Part shown: piece after piece, positions 1 through 8,671 of the stretch
Position numbering within the stretch: the first letter of the stretch is position 1
Layout of the letters: every line of letters begins with the position of its first letter
From: Clostridia bacterium
GTDB taxonomy: Bacteria; Bacillota; Clostridia; Oscillospirales; Butyricicoccaceae
DNA length: 13,418 nucleotides
Reading direction: 5' to 3'
Assembly: GCA_900763355.1 (NCBI GenBank)
Contig: CAAFJY010000083.1
Span: forward strand, 1-13,418
Notes under the pieces: model-generated
Databases searched by the model: none
The model's input: the letters and a program-made list of their open reading frames with translations, nothing else
Told to the model about the DNA's origin: nothing
Made by a program: the position numbers and the translations under genes

Positions 1-51
1 GAAATTGACTTCCAAATAGGAATTATACATCCCAATATCCATAATATTCAT
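1..51 (-). CDS. 5' end of an unidentified leftward gene (partial)
   Basis: A reading frame begins here on the minus strand and stays open to the window edge, giving only 17 codons (starting MNIMDIGMYNSYLEV). An AGGAG ribosome-binding site at 56-60 lies 4 nt before the ATG at 51-49. Further in-frame ATGs at 54-52 and 42-40 make the exact start uncertain. A good promoter (TTGCAA, 17-nt spacer, TATGAT; 85-113) stands directly upstream, which supports a real gene. It is transcribed divergently from alr. Seventeen residues are too few to recognise a family, so no function is offered. Confidence 0.6.
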   Translation of the reverse strand, partial: MNIMDIGMYNSYLEVNF

Positions 52-84
52 CATGCTCCTTTGCAAGCGTCGGTCTCTTTTGCT

Positions 85-113
85 ATCATAAGCGATTTTT
101 CCCCCGTTTGCAA
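85..113 (-). promoter_or_regulatory. Promoter of the leftward partial gene
   Basis: On the minus strand TTGCAA (113-108), a 17-nt spacer and TATGAT (90-85) form a sigma-A-type promoter. It lies about 35 nt before the ATG at 51. It sits back to back with the alr promoter; the two -35 boxes are about 30 bp apart, with an inverted repeat between them. Confidence 0.6.
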
Positions 114-114
114 C

Positions 115-142
115 GGGCGGCGCGAACTTTTTCCCGCCGCCC
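115..142. repeat. GC-rich inverted repeat between divergent promoters
   Basis: GGGCGGCG (115-122) and its exact complement CGCCGCCC (135-142) flank a 12-nt centre. There is no T-run after either arm, so it does not look like a terminator. It occupies the gap between the -35 boxes of the leftward gene and alr, a natural place for a regulator to act on both. An operator role is inference only. Confidence 0.45.
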
Positions 143-144
143 TC

Positions 145-173
145 TTGAAGCGGTCGTGAGGAAGGGTTATAAT
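145..173 (+). promoter_or_regulatory. alr promoter
   Basis: TTGAAG (145-150), a 17-nt spacer and a perfect TATAAT (168-173) make a strong sigma-A-type promoter. Transcription should begin near 180. The ATG at 172 is therefore inside the -10 box and cannot be the start of alr. Confidence 0.75.
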
Positions 174-213
174 GATGATATCAATGCCTGATTCTCGAAA
201 GGATGGGATCATT

Positions 214-1353
214 ATGTATCAGGAAGCGATCCGCCCCGCGTGGGTAGAGGTCAATCTGAGCAATCTGGACTATAACATCAAAAATATCATGAAAAAGGTC
301 GGCCCCCAGCGCCAGATCATCGGTGTCATCAAGGCCGACGCCTACGGTCACGGCTCGGTACAGTGCGCCGAGGTCCTGCGGCAGAACGGCTGCAAAATCT
401 TTGCCGTCGCCACCCTGCAGGAGGCCGTCACCCTCCGGGAAGCCGGGGCCAAGGAAGAGATCATCTGCCTGGGCCTGACCCCCGACATGTATGCCGATAC
501 CGTGGTGAAATATGATGTCACCGCCGTCACCTGCTCCGAGAGCAACGCCAAGGCCTTTTCCGACGAGGCCGTGAAGCAGGGCAAGGAGGTCACCGTCCTC
601 ATCGCCGTGGACACCGGCATGGGCCGCATCGGCTACCAGGCCGAGGATGTGGACCGGGCCGCCCGGGAGATCGCCGCCATGGAGAAAATGCCCAACCTCC
701 GGGTCAAGGGGATGTTCTCCCACATGTCCTCCGCCGACTGCATCGACAAGGCCTATGCCTGCTTCCAGGCCAACCGGTACAAGGCCTTCTACGAAGGCGT
801 CACCGCCCGGGGCGTGAAGCTGCCCTTCCGCACCTTTGCCAACTCCGCCTCCATCATGGAGATCCCCGATGTCTATTACGACGCGGTGCGTCCCGGCATC
901 ATCCTCTATGGCTGCTATCCCTCCGACGAGATGCGCCGGGAGGAGCTGGATCTCAAGCCCGTCATGAGCGTCAAGGCCAACATCGTCTGGCTCAAGGACG
1001 TTCCCGCCGGGTTCTCGGTGGGCTATGGCCGGAAATACATCTCCAAAAAACCCGCCAAGATCGCCACCCTGGCCCTGGGCTATGCCGACGGCTATCCCCG
1101 TCCCTATTCCCCCAACGCCAAGGTCATCGTCAACGGCGTGGTCTGCCCCCTGGCCGGCAACATCTGCATGGACCAGTGCATGGTGGACGTCACCGCCGTC
1201 CCCGATGTGAAGGTGGGGGACGAGGTCATCGTCATGGGCTCCGACGGGGTCAATTTCATCACCGCCGACGACATCGCCCACGCCACCGGCACCATCAACT
1301 ACGAGATCACCTGCGCCTTTGGCCAGAGACTGCCCAAGGTCTTTGTGAAATAA
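214..1353 (+). CDS. alr: Alanine racemase
   Basis: Cytosolic, PLP-dependent alanine racemase that interconverts L- and D-alanine and supplies D-Ala for peptidoglycan. At 379 aa it has the usual family length. The N-terminal barrel carries the PLP-lysine motif VIKADAYGHG (Lys40). The C-terminal beta domain carries the second catalytic base in VGYGRKY (Tyr271), followed by LGYADGYPR and the conserved GNICMDQCMVDVT. I chose the ATG at 214 because AAAGGAT (198-204) lies 9 nt before it, homologous sequence begins right after it, and the upstream ATGs at 172 and 184 overlap or abut the promoter. It is a single-gene unit with its own promoter and terminator. There is no membrane domain, so it is not a VanT-type serine/alanine racemase. 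The assignment is secure; whether it is the only racemase in the cell cannot be seen. Confidence 0.97.
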   Translation: MYQEAIRPAWVEVNLSNLDYNIKNIMKKVGPQRQIIGVIKADAYGHGSVQCAEVLRQNGCKIFAVATLQEAVTLREAGAKEEIICLGLTPDMYADTVVKYDVTAVTCSESNAKAFSDEAVKQGKEVTVLIAVDTGMGRIGYQAEDVDRAAREIAAMEKMPNLRVKGMFSHMSSADCIDKAYACFQANRYKAFYEGVTARGVKLPFRTFANSASIMEIPDVYYDAVRPGIILYGCYPSDEMRREELDLKPVMSVKANIVWLKDVPAGFSVGYGRKYISKKPAKIATLALGYADGYPRPYSPNAKVIVNGVVCPLAGNICMDQCMVDVTAVPDVKVGDEVIVMGSDGVNFITADDIAHATGTINYEITCAFGQRLPKVFVK

Positions 1354-1400
1354 TGGATCAAAAACGCCCCCGGCTTGGGTGGGCGTTCCTAAAACAGACA

Positions 1401-1434
1401 ATGGAGCGTATCGATACAGATACGCTCCATTTTT
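1401..1434 (+). terminator. alr terminator
   Basis: A perfect 12-bp stem (1401-1412 with 1419-1430; arm ATGGAGCGTATC) with a 6-nt loop is followed by TTTT. It lies 47 nt after the alr stop codon. A weaker GC stem (AACGCCC 1363-1369 / GGGCGTT 1381-1387), lacking a T-run, precedes it. Confidence 0.85.
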
Positions 1435-1468
1435 CATGCCAATATACGATATAACAGGGTGCCGCCCC

Positions 1469-1592
1469 CTCGGCTCCCCCTCTGGGAGATCTGTCACCGC
1501 AGGTGACTGAGAGGGCCGTGCTGCCTTTTTCAAACGGTACCCTCTCCGTCCTCGCGGCGCTCGGCCACCTCTCCCAAGGGGAGAGGCAAGGG
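1469..1592. repeat. Two-armed inverted repeat element, possible MITE-like intergenic repeat
   Basis: This fills the gene-free stretch between alr and the yitT-type gene. Arm A (1469-1515) and arm B (1540-1592) are imperfect inverted copies. Read from the outside in, both go C-T-C/T-G-(G/C)-CTC-C..., then GGGAGA, and end in GAGAGGG. A 24-nt centre separates them. Inside arm A lies the small palindrome GTCACC/GGTGAC (1493-1507), and inside arm B CTCTCCC followed by GGGGAGAG. No reading frame fits. It resembles GC-rich palindromic intergenic repeats that I recall from Oscillospiraceae genomes, but dispersal could not be checked here. Confidence 0.55.
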
Positions 1593-1616
1593 TGCTCGCA
1601 CGGTGCACCGATTTAT

Positions 1617-2258
1617 TTATTTTGATTCCGTCACCGGGGCTTGCCGCCGCTCCCGGAGCTTTTTCAGCAGCCAGGTGGTGCCGTCGAGAGACAGGCTGGT
1701 GACCACGGTATAGACCGCCCCGTAGACAAAGGCCCAGATCTCCTTGAACACAAAGACCGAGAGGACGATGACCGTCCCGTCGATGAAAAAGGCCAGCAGG
1801 CCAAAGGACAGCTTGGGGTGCTTCTGCTTGACGGCCACGATGATGAAATCGGTCCCCCCGGTGGAGGACCCCTCGTTGAAGAAGAGGGAGAAGCCGATGC
1901 CCGCCATGATCCCCGAGAGGATGGAGGCCGTCAGCCGGCTGCCGGTATAGGCGGGGAGATAGCAGCACACATAGTCGATGAGCAGGGAGCTGATGAGCAC
2001 CGACTTCACCGAGATGAGGAAGAACGCCTTCCCCAGCTGGCGAAAGGTCAGCAGGATGATGGGGATGTTGATGAGGATCGTCGCCCAGCCCACGGGGATC
2101 TGGAAGAGATAATTGGCCAAAACCGCCAGACCGCTGACACCCCCGGGGGCAAAATTGGCCTGCATGGCAAAGGAGACAATGCTCACACCCAAAAAGAAAG
2201 AGCCAACCAGGTCATAGGCCAGCATCTTCCAATACTCTTTTTTCATCAAAACCTTCAC
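1617..2258 (-). CDS. YitT family integral membrane protein, short form
   Basis: A 213-aa membrane protein of the YitT (DUF161) family, whose transport or other role is not well established. About five or six hydrophobic segments are visible (roughly 12-32, 42-52, 57-72, 78-100, 108-127, 153-171). Family signatures are FAPGGVSGLA (36-45) after the first helix and EGSSTGGTDFI (129-139). The protein stops shortly after the last helix and lacks the cytoplasmic DUF2179 domain of the usual ~280-aa members, so it is a naturally short version. The start is GTG at 2258, with AAGGAAG about 7 nt upstream; an ATG four codons in (2246) is an alternative. It follows the gene ending at 2292 by 33 nt with no promoter or terminator between, so the two are probably co-transcribed. 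No clear terminator was seen after it. Confidence 0.88.
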   Translation of the reverse strand: MKVLMKKEYWKMLAYDLVGSFFLGVSIVSFAMQANFAPGGVSGLAVLANYLFQIPVGWATILINIPIILLTFRQLGKAFFLISVKSVLISSLLIDYVCCYLPAYTGSRLTASILSGIMAGIGFSLFFNEGSSTGGTDFIIVAVKQKHPKLSFGLLAFFIDGTVIVLSVFVFKEIWAFVYGAVYTVVTSLSLDGTTWLLKKLRERRQAPVTESK

Positions 2259-2291
2259 AGCAGCGCTTCCTTTTCTCTGAAACTCATCTGG

Positions 2292-2855
2292 CTACGACCA
2301 CAAAACGCTCCAGATGGTGAAATCCGCCTTTTTCAGATCGGAAAAGTCGGTGTCGGGATAGACCCGGTCAAAGACCGCCACGGCGGTTTGCCCGTCCTTA
2401 GAGGACAGATAGCGGTCATAAAAGCCGCAAAGCTTTTCATAAGCCTCGATGGTGCGCTCCACCCGGCGCTGGGCCCGTTGTCCGTCCAGCGGCCGGACCC
2501 CCAGTGCATAAAGGATCTGTGTGTCCCACACGGGAAGCGTGGGGTCGATGGCCGAGGCCAGCTTGCTGGCGGCGGCGGGGTCCAAAAGCCCCGTCTCCCG
2601 GTAGAGTGCCAGAAGCGCCTCCTCAAAGGAGACCTCCCGGTGCTTATGCTCTTCCAGCCAGGCAAAGGCACAGCGAAGGAACTCCCGATCCTTGTCCCGG
2701 AGCTTGAACTGGCTGAGGAAGACCCGGCGGAAATGCCGGTCCTGGGAGACATCCCGGGTGTAGAGGGCATGGCGCAGCCAGGCGTATTGCTCCACCCGGC
2801 GGCGGATGGTGAGCAGCGCTTCCTGGGCCTGCTCCACCTGGATCTGTTCCAGCAC
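2292..2855 (-). CDS. Uncharacterised protein, possibly helix-hairpin-helix-like
   Basis: A 187-aa soluble, mainly helical, charged protein that I do not recognise as a named family. The segment SKLASAIDPTLPVWD (97-111) followed by LYALGV resembles a recurring pattern in poorly described bacterial proteins distantly like HhH-GPD DNA glycosylases ('SK-x-L-A...P-x-W-D...LG'). No catalytic Asp or helix-hairpin-helix can be confirmed, so this is a weak lead. The start is a GTG at 2855: a GGGGAGG site lies 4 nt upstream and a strong promoter lies at 2883-2912. The longer frame up to 3017 would begin before that promoter and is rejected. It is the first gene of a two-gene unit with the YitT-type protein. 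Confidence 0.75.
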   Translation of the reverse strand: MLEQIQVEQAQEALLTIRRRVEQYAWLRHALYTRDVSQDRHFRRVFLSQFKLRDKDREFLRCAFAWLEEHKHREVSFEEALLALYRETGLLDPAAASKLASAIDPTLPVWDTQILYALGVRPLDGQRAQRRVERTIEAYEKLCGFYDRYLSSKDGQTAVAVFDRVYPDTDFSDLKKADFTIWSVLWS

Positions 2856-2882
2856 GGGACCTCCCCCCCTTCCAACTACTCT

Positions 2883-2912
2883 ATTATACGGCATGGGGGC
2901 GGGGATTGTCAA
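2883..2912 (-). promoter_or_regulatory. Promoter of the uncharacterised gene / yitT-type unit
   Basis: A consensus TTGACA (2912-2907), an 18-nt spacer and a consensus TATAAT (2888-2883) are read on the minus strand. It is the best promoter in the window and places transcription start near 2876, about 20 nt before the GTG start. It fixes the start of the downstream gene. Confidence 0.8.
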
Positions 2913-2975
2913 AGAAAACCCCGCATCCCCCCCGTTTTTGCCAGAAAATCTCCAATTTCCCCCGGGAAAATGCAG

Positions 2976-3005
2976 AAAAAGCCGCCCGCTTGCGCGGGCG
3001 GCTTT
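2976..3005 (-). terminator. Terminator of the beta-CASP nuclease gene
   Basis: On the minus strand a perfect GC stem (GCCGCCCGC 2981-2989 with 2994-3002, 4-nt loop), extended by three A-T pairs, is followed by TTTTT (2980-2976). It begins 26 nt after the stop codon of the gene ending at 3031. Confidence 0.9.
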
Positions 3006-3030
3006 GGCGTATAACAATTTGGAATGGTGT

Positions 3031-4629
3031 TCAGCGCTGCCACTTCTGGATGAGGGCCTCCAGCTCGGAAGCGAACTGCCGGAGATCCCGGTTGGCGCCG
3101 CCCCGGTTGCCGGCGATGGCCTGGAGCAGAGCCTGGCCCTGGGCCTGGAGAGCCTTGTAGGCGGCCGTATCTCCCAGCTGGGCGGGCTGCTGCTTGCGCT
3201 CCGGGGTGTGGCCGGGCTGGAGGAGACGGTTCTCCTTCAGGTCATAGACCTCTCCCAGCTCGGGGCCGTGGACGGCGAAGCCCAGCTTTTCCAGCCGGTC
3301 CACATAGAGGGGGACCACCTCGGCGTCCCCGTGGACGACAAAGACCTGCTGGGGCTTGGGAGAAAAGGCCTGGATCCACTGGAGCAGACCGCTCAGCCCC
3401 GCGTGGGAGGACAGGCCGGGGAAGTTGACCACCTGGGCCTTGACGGCGATCTCCTCGCCGAAGAGCTTGACCGACTGAGCCCCCTCCAGCAGGCGGCGGC
3501 CCAGGCTCCCTTCGGCCTGGTAGCCCACAAAGACGACGGTGCACTCCGGCCGCCAGAGATTGTGCTTGAGATGGTGGCGGATGCGCCCCGCGTCGCACAT
3601 CCCGCTGGCGGAGATGATGACCTTGGGCTCCCGGTCGGCGTTGAGGGCCCGCGACTCCTCCATGCTCTCGCACAGGCGGAGCTCCGGGAAAGTGAGCATA
3701 TTGACGCCGTCTGCCACCAGGGCCTTGGCCTCCTCGTCGATATAGCCGGTGAGATCCCCGGCAAAGATGGTGGTGGCCGCCTTGGCCAGGGGGCTGTCCA
3801 CATAAACGGGGAAATCGGGCACGGAGGTCACCAGACCCCGCTGCTTGATCTCCCGGATGAAATAAAGCAACTCCTGGGTGCGCCCCACGGCAAAAGCGGG
3901 GATGACCACGTTGCCCCCCTTGGCAAAGGTGGCGTCCATGATCCGGGCCAGGTCGTCGGTGTAATCCACCTCGGCGGCGTCGTGCTCCCGGTCGCCATAG
4001 GTGCTCTCGGTGAGGACATAGTCGGCCTGGGTCAGGTAAGAGGGATCCCGGATGATGGGCTGCTTGAGGTTGCCGATGTCCCCGGAGAAGACCAGGCGCT
4101 TGGTAACGCCCTCCTCCGTGACGGTGACCTCGATCATGGCCGAGCCCAGAAGATGGCCCGCATCGTGGAAGCACACCTCCACCCCGGGGCAGAGGGTGAA
4201 GCTCTGCTCATAGTCAAAGGTGCGGAGATGGGTGAGGGCCCGGCTGGCATCGTCCACGGTATAGAGAGGCTCCACCAGGGGGCGGCCGGCACGGCGGCCC
4301 TTTTGGTTGGCCCACTGGGCATCGGATTCCTGGATGTGGGCCGAATCCAGCAGCATGATCTCCATGAGCTGGGCGGTGAGACGGGTGGTGTAGATGGGGC
4401 CGGAAAAGCCCTCCTTGTACAGCAGGGGGATGCGGCCGGTGTGGTCGATGTGGGCGTGGGTCACCAGGACATAATCCACCTCCCCGGGATGGAAGGGCAG
4501 CGCATTGTCCTCCACCTCGTCCCGTCCCTGCTGGAGACCGCAGTCGATCAGGATGCGCTTGCCGCAGGCGTCCAGGCAGTGGCAGCTGCCGGTGACGGCC
4601 CGGTCGGCGCCGAAAAATGTGAGCTTCAT
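3031..4629 (-). CDS. Beta-CASP metallo-beta-lactamase-fold RNA-processing nuclease
   Basis: A 532-aa MBL-fold hydrolase of the beta-CASP group (CPSF73/Ysh1-like), zinc-dependent, with a likely endo- or exonuclease role in RNA processing in the cytoplasm. Visible metal motifs are THAHIDH (57-63), HDAGH (155-159) and SGDIG (182-186). Beta-CASP motif A is in LTESTYG (Glu208), motif B in SSHAG (His409) and motif C in VVHGD (His433). The conserved ISASGMCDAGRIRHHL lies at 339-354. A ~70-residue Gln/Ala-rich tail (about 465-532) extends past the MBL core. The ATG at 4629 is chosen because GGAGG lies 8 nt before it and MKLTFFG is the usual first strand; a frame 23 codons longer has no such site. It is a single-gene unit with its own promoter and terminator. 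The natural substrate cannot be told from sequence. Confidence 0.93.
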   Translation of the reverse strand: MKLTFFGADRAVTGSCHCLDACGKRILIDCGLQQGRDEVEDNALPFHPGEVDYVLVTHAHIDHTGRIPLLYKEGFSGPIYTTRLTAQLMEIMLLDSAHIQESDAQWANQKGRRAGRPLVEPLYTVDDASRALTHLRTFDYEQSFTLCPGVEVCFHDAGHLLGSAMIEVTVTEEGVTKRLVFSGDIGNLKQPIIRDPSYLTQADYVLTESTYGDREHDAAEVDYTDDLARIMDATFAKGGNVVIPAFAVGRTQELLYFIREIKQRGLVTSVPDFPVYVDSPLAKAATTIFAGDLTGYIDEEAKALVADGVNMLTFPELRLCESMEESRALNADREPKVIISASGMCDAGRIRHHLKHNLWRPECTVVFVGYQAEGSLGRRLLEGAQSVKLFGEEIAVKAQVVNFPGLSSHAGLSGLLQWIQAFSPKPQQVFVVHGDAEVVPLYVDRLEKLGFAVHGPELGEVYDLKENRLLQPGHTPERKQQPAQLGDTAAYKALQAQGQALLQAIAGNRGGANRDLRQFASELEALIQKWQR

Positions 4630-4718
4630 TATGGTTTCCTCCGTTTCCCGCCGGGGCAGCCCCGGCTTGTGGATGTCATTTCGATATTTTGGAGCCAAAA
4701 AGGCCCTCTTTTCTCCAT

Positions 4719-4747
4719 ATTATACTACGCCCCGGGGGACGGCGCAA
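4719..4747 (-). promoter_or_regulatory. Promoter of the beta-CASP nuclease gene
   Basis: On the minus strand TTGCGC (4747-4742), a 17-nt spacer and a perfect TATAAT (4724-4719) are seen. The leader is about 80 nt. The -35 box lies in the centre of the inverted repeat at 4728-4762. Confidence 0.65.
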
Positions 4748-4762
4748 TCGTCCTCCGGGGCG
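4728..4762. repeat. 13-bp inverted repeat over the nuclease promoter, possible operator or terminator
   Basis: CGCCCCGGGGGAC (4728-4740) and GTCCTCCGGGGCG (4750-4762) pair over 13 bp with one G-U position and a 9-nt centre. It lies just after the amidotransferase-like gene (stop at 4785) and covers the spacer and -35 region of the nuclease promoter. As RNA it would be a very stable hairpin that could end the glutamine synthetase transcript, but no T-run follows. As DNA it could be an operator. Either role is inference. Confidence 0.5.
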
Positions 4763-4784
4763 CAAAGGCTGTTTTTCGAAAATT

Positions 4785-5447
4785 TTACCGCTCTTTTTCC
4801 CCGCACAGGGCAAAAAAGGCCCGGAACAGGGCGGTGTCGTCCATCCGCTCCGGGTGCCACTGGACCCCGATGAGGCTCCCCCGCTGGATGCCCTCCACCA
4901 CCCCGTCGGCGCTGCGGGCCGTGACGGCAAAGCCGGGAGCGACGCGCCCCGCCGCCTGGGTGTGGAAGGAATTGAAGGCATGGGTCCCGGGGCCATACAG
5001 CCCCGCCAGGAAGGTGTCCGGCTCCACGGTGACGGGGTGGGTCTCCTTGTCCGTGAAATCGTGGTTCGGGAGGTCCCGCACCAGCGTCCCGCCAAAGGCG
5101 GCGTTCATGGCCTGGAGCCCGGCGCAGATGCCCAGAACCGGCTTGTTCTCCCCCGCAAACTCCAGGATGAGGTCCCGATCCAGGCAGTATTCATCCGCCG
5201 GGGAGGCCTGATCCTCCGGCCCCTCCCCATAATACCAGGGCGGGATGTGGGTGTTGCTGCCGGTGACGATGAGCCCGTCGCACCGGGCGGCCAGCCGCCC
5301 GGGCTCCTGGTGGGAGAGGATGGGCAGCAGCAGTACGCCGCAGCGGTCGGCCAGGCGGAGGAAATCGTCGGTGATATAGTGCCGCGCTTCGAAGGGGAAG
5401 GCGGCGGGGACGGTCTCCTCCCGGAGGGTGACGGCGATGATCTTCAT
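4785..5447 (-). CDS. Class-I glutamine amidotransferase-fold hydrolase (gamma-glutamyl-GABA hydrolase/PuuD-like, peptidase C26)
   Basis: A 220-aa cytosolic hydrolase of the C26/PuuD family, whose members cleave gamma-glutamyl amide bonds. The nucleophile is Cys108 in VLGICAGLQ; the rest of the triad is His198 and Glu200 in VQWHPE. TGSNTHIPPWYY (62-73) sits where the family's oxyanion-loop region is expected. Characterised PuuD-type enzymes usually have GICRG at the elbow; here it is GICAG. The ATG at 5447 has AGGAG 8 nt upstream. It follows the glutamine synthetase gene by 21 nt with no promoter between, so they form one operon. That context suggests hydrolysis of a gamma-glutamyl compound, perhaps one made by glutamine-synthetase-type chemistry. 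The substrate is not shown by the sequence, and it lacks a synthetase domain, so it is not GuaA or CarA. Confidence 0.88.
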   Translation of the reverse strand: MKIIAVTLREETVPAAFPFEARHYITDDFLRLADRCGVLLLPILSHQEPGRLAARCDGLIVTGSNTHIPPWYYGEGPEDQASPADEYCLDRDLILEFAGENKPVLGICAGLQAMNAAFGGTLVRDLPNHDFTDKETHPVTVEPDTFLAGLYGPGTHAFNSFHTQAAGRVAPGFAVTARSADGVVEGIQRGSLIGVQWHPERMDDTALFRAFFALCGEKER

Positions 5448-5468
5448 GCTCGGTGCTCCTTTCCCGTT

Positions 5469-7577
<2,109 letters not shown>

Positions 7578-7630
7578 ACCGCGTTCCTCCTTTTTGTCGT
7601 CCGGTGGCTGCTGGGATCAAGAATGTCGAT

Positions 7631-7659
7631 ATGGTACGCTCTTTTTCCAAAAAAATCAA
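7631..7659 (-). promoter_or_regulatory. Promoter of the glutamine synthetase operon
   Basis: On the minus strand TTGATT (7659-7654), a 17-nt spacer and TACCAT (7636-7631) lie in an A/T-rich stretch, giving a leader of about 45 nt. The -10 is not perfect. I see no T-box, glutamine riboswitch or other structured leader in so short a distance. Confidence 0.55.
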
Positions 7660-7680
7660 GTAGTTTTCGAAAAAAGACTT

Positions 7681-7727
7681 CAAAAAGAAAAATCACGCCA
7701 AAATCCATGGAATTACAGCGTGATTTT
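7681..7727 (-). terminator. Terminator after the E2-like acyltransferase gene
   Basis: On the minus strand AAAATCACGC (7727-7718) pairs perfectly with GCGTGATTTT (7698-7689) around a 19-nt loop that contains the palindrome CCATGG. It is followed by a T-rich run interrupted by one C. It begins 22 nt after the stop codon at 7750. Confidence 0.8.
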
Positions 7728-7749
7728 AATGAAATTTCAGAAAAATGAT

Positions 7750-8610
7750 TTAATCGATGTCGCGCTCCACTTCGTCCAGAGGGGTCTCCAGCACCCGGGG
7801 ATTCTCCAGCAGGCGGCGGTAGAGCCGCATGGAGCGGGCGTAGTAGAGACCGTCGCAGATGCGCTCGTCGGCCACCACCATGATGGTGAGGATCTTCCCC
7901 GGGCGGATCTCGCCGGTGTCCTTGTCCACCACGGGGATCATCCGCTCCTTGCCCACGGCGATGAACTGGCCGATGGTACCCAGATCATAGATGTGGTGAT
8001 AGATCCCGGGGATGCCCAGGGACTTGAGGTAGGTGATGAAGAAGGACCCGTGGAAGGGACTGGCCTCCACCAGCTTCCCCGGCAGGAGAGACCAGCGGTC
8101 CAGCCGCCGGATGAGGGCGAAGGCAAACCGCATGAGCCAGTTGGGCACGGCGGTGAGCAGCTTGGCCGTCTTGTCGGTGCTGTTCTGGGTGTCGGCCTCC
8201 TTGTTCAGGTGGATCTGCTCGTCGAAGCGGGCCTTGACGTCGAAGATGGTCTCGTGCCCGGTGAAGGGGATCTTGATGGTGGTGCTCCCGGAATTGTCCC
8301 GGAGGGATTTTTTCACCGCCATGGAGGCATAGATCTTGTCGTTTGCAAAGACCCGCCCCGCCATGACAAAGCGGTTGAGGGCCGGGCGCTTGGCATACAT
8401 CCGCACGGCGGCGGCCACGAAGATGTCCAGATAGGTGATCTCGATGCCCTGGGCCTTTTTTTCGGCGATGTATTCGTCGAGATATTTGCAGTCGATGTCG
8501 TCCTGATAAAAGACCTGGGCGTCGCTGCGCTTGGGCATGGCGTGGGGCAGCACCTTGTCATAGGGGCTCAGGGTCTTGAGATACCGGGCGTTGGCGCGTT
8601 TGTTCAGCAT
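7750..8610 (-). CDS. Stand-alone E2-type (2-oxoacid dehydrogenase / CAT-like) acyltransferase domain, catalytic His replaced
   Basis: A 286-aa protein built only of the trimeric CAT/E2p-type acyltransferase fold. There is no lipoyl domain and no peripheral-subunit-binding domain, and no E1 or E3 gene is nearby. Recognisable segments are RANARYLKTLSPYDKVLPHAM near the N-terminus, ITYLDIFVAAAVRMYAKRPALNRFV, the central SPFHGSFFITYLKSLGI, and the C-terminal VVADERICDG. In E2 and chloramphenicol acetyltransferase the last motif is DHRxxDG or HHxxxDG with the catalytic His; here Glu249 stands in that place, so classical acyl transfer is doubtful. I chose the ATG at 8610 by homology of the N-terminus; its AAGGA site is only 3 nt away, and an upstream GTG at 8640 is possible. 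It follows the DivIVA-like gene by 61 nt in one unit. Confidence 0.8.
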   Translation of the reverse strand: MLNKRANARYLKTLSPYDKVLPHAMPKRSDAQVFYQDDIDCKYLDEYIAEKKAQGIEITYLDIFVAAAVRMYAKRPALNRFVMAGRVFANDKIYASMAVKKSLRDNSGSTTIKIPFTGHETIFDVKARFDEQIHLNKEADTQNSTDKTAKLLTAVPNWLMRFAFALIRRLDRWSLLPGKLVEASPFHGSFFITYLKSLGIPGIYHHIYDLGTIGQFIAVGKERMIPVVDKDTGEIRPGKILTIMVVADERICDGLYYARSMRLYRRLLENPRVLETPLDEVERDID

Positions 8611-8671
8611 GGTTCCTTTTCCGGCGGGCAGAGCCCGCACTTCCCTTTCTGCTCTGTTTCCCCGGGCAGGC

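Noticed and set aside
172..213. Upstream ATG as the alr start
   Set aside because: It falls inside the TATAAT box at 168-173, so it cannot be on the transcript from that promoter.
1363..1387. GC-rich stem after alr as the terminator
   Set aside because: No T-run follows, and a much better terminator lies at 1401-1434.
181..1968. A 595-codon open frame on the minus strand
   Set aside because: Antisense to alr and running through its terminator and the intergenic repeat; composition is that of a shadow frame.
2856..3017. N-terminal extension of the uncharacterised gene to 3017
   Set aside because: It would include the promoter at 2883-2912 and the upstream terminator at 2976-3005; the translation there is not protein-like.
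2806..5211. An 801-codon open frame on the plus strand
   Set aside because: Antisense to the beta-CASP nuclease and spanning several intergenic signals, including a terminator and two promoters; no recognisable domain.
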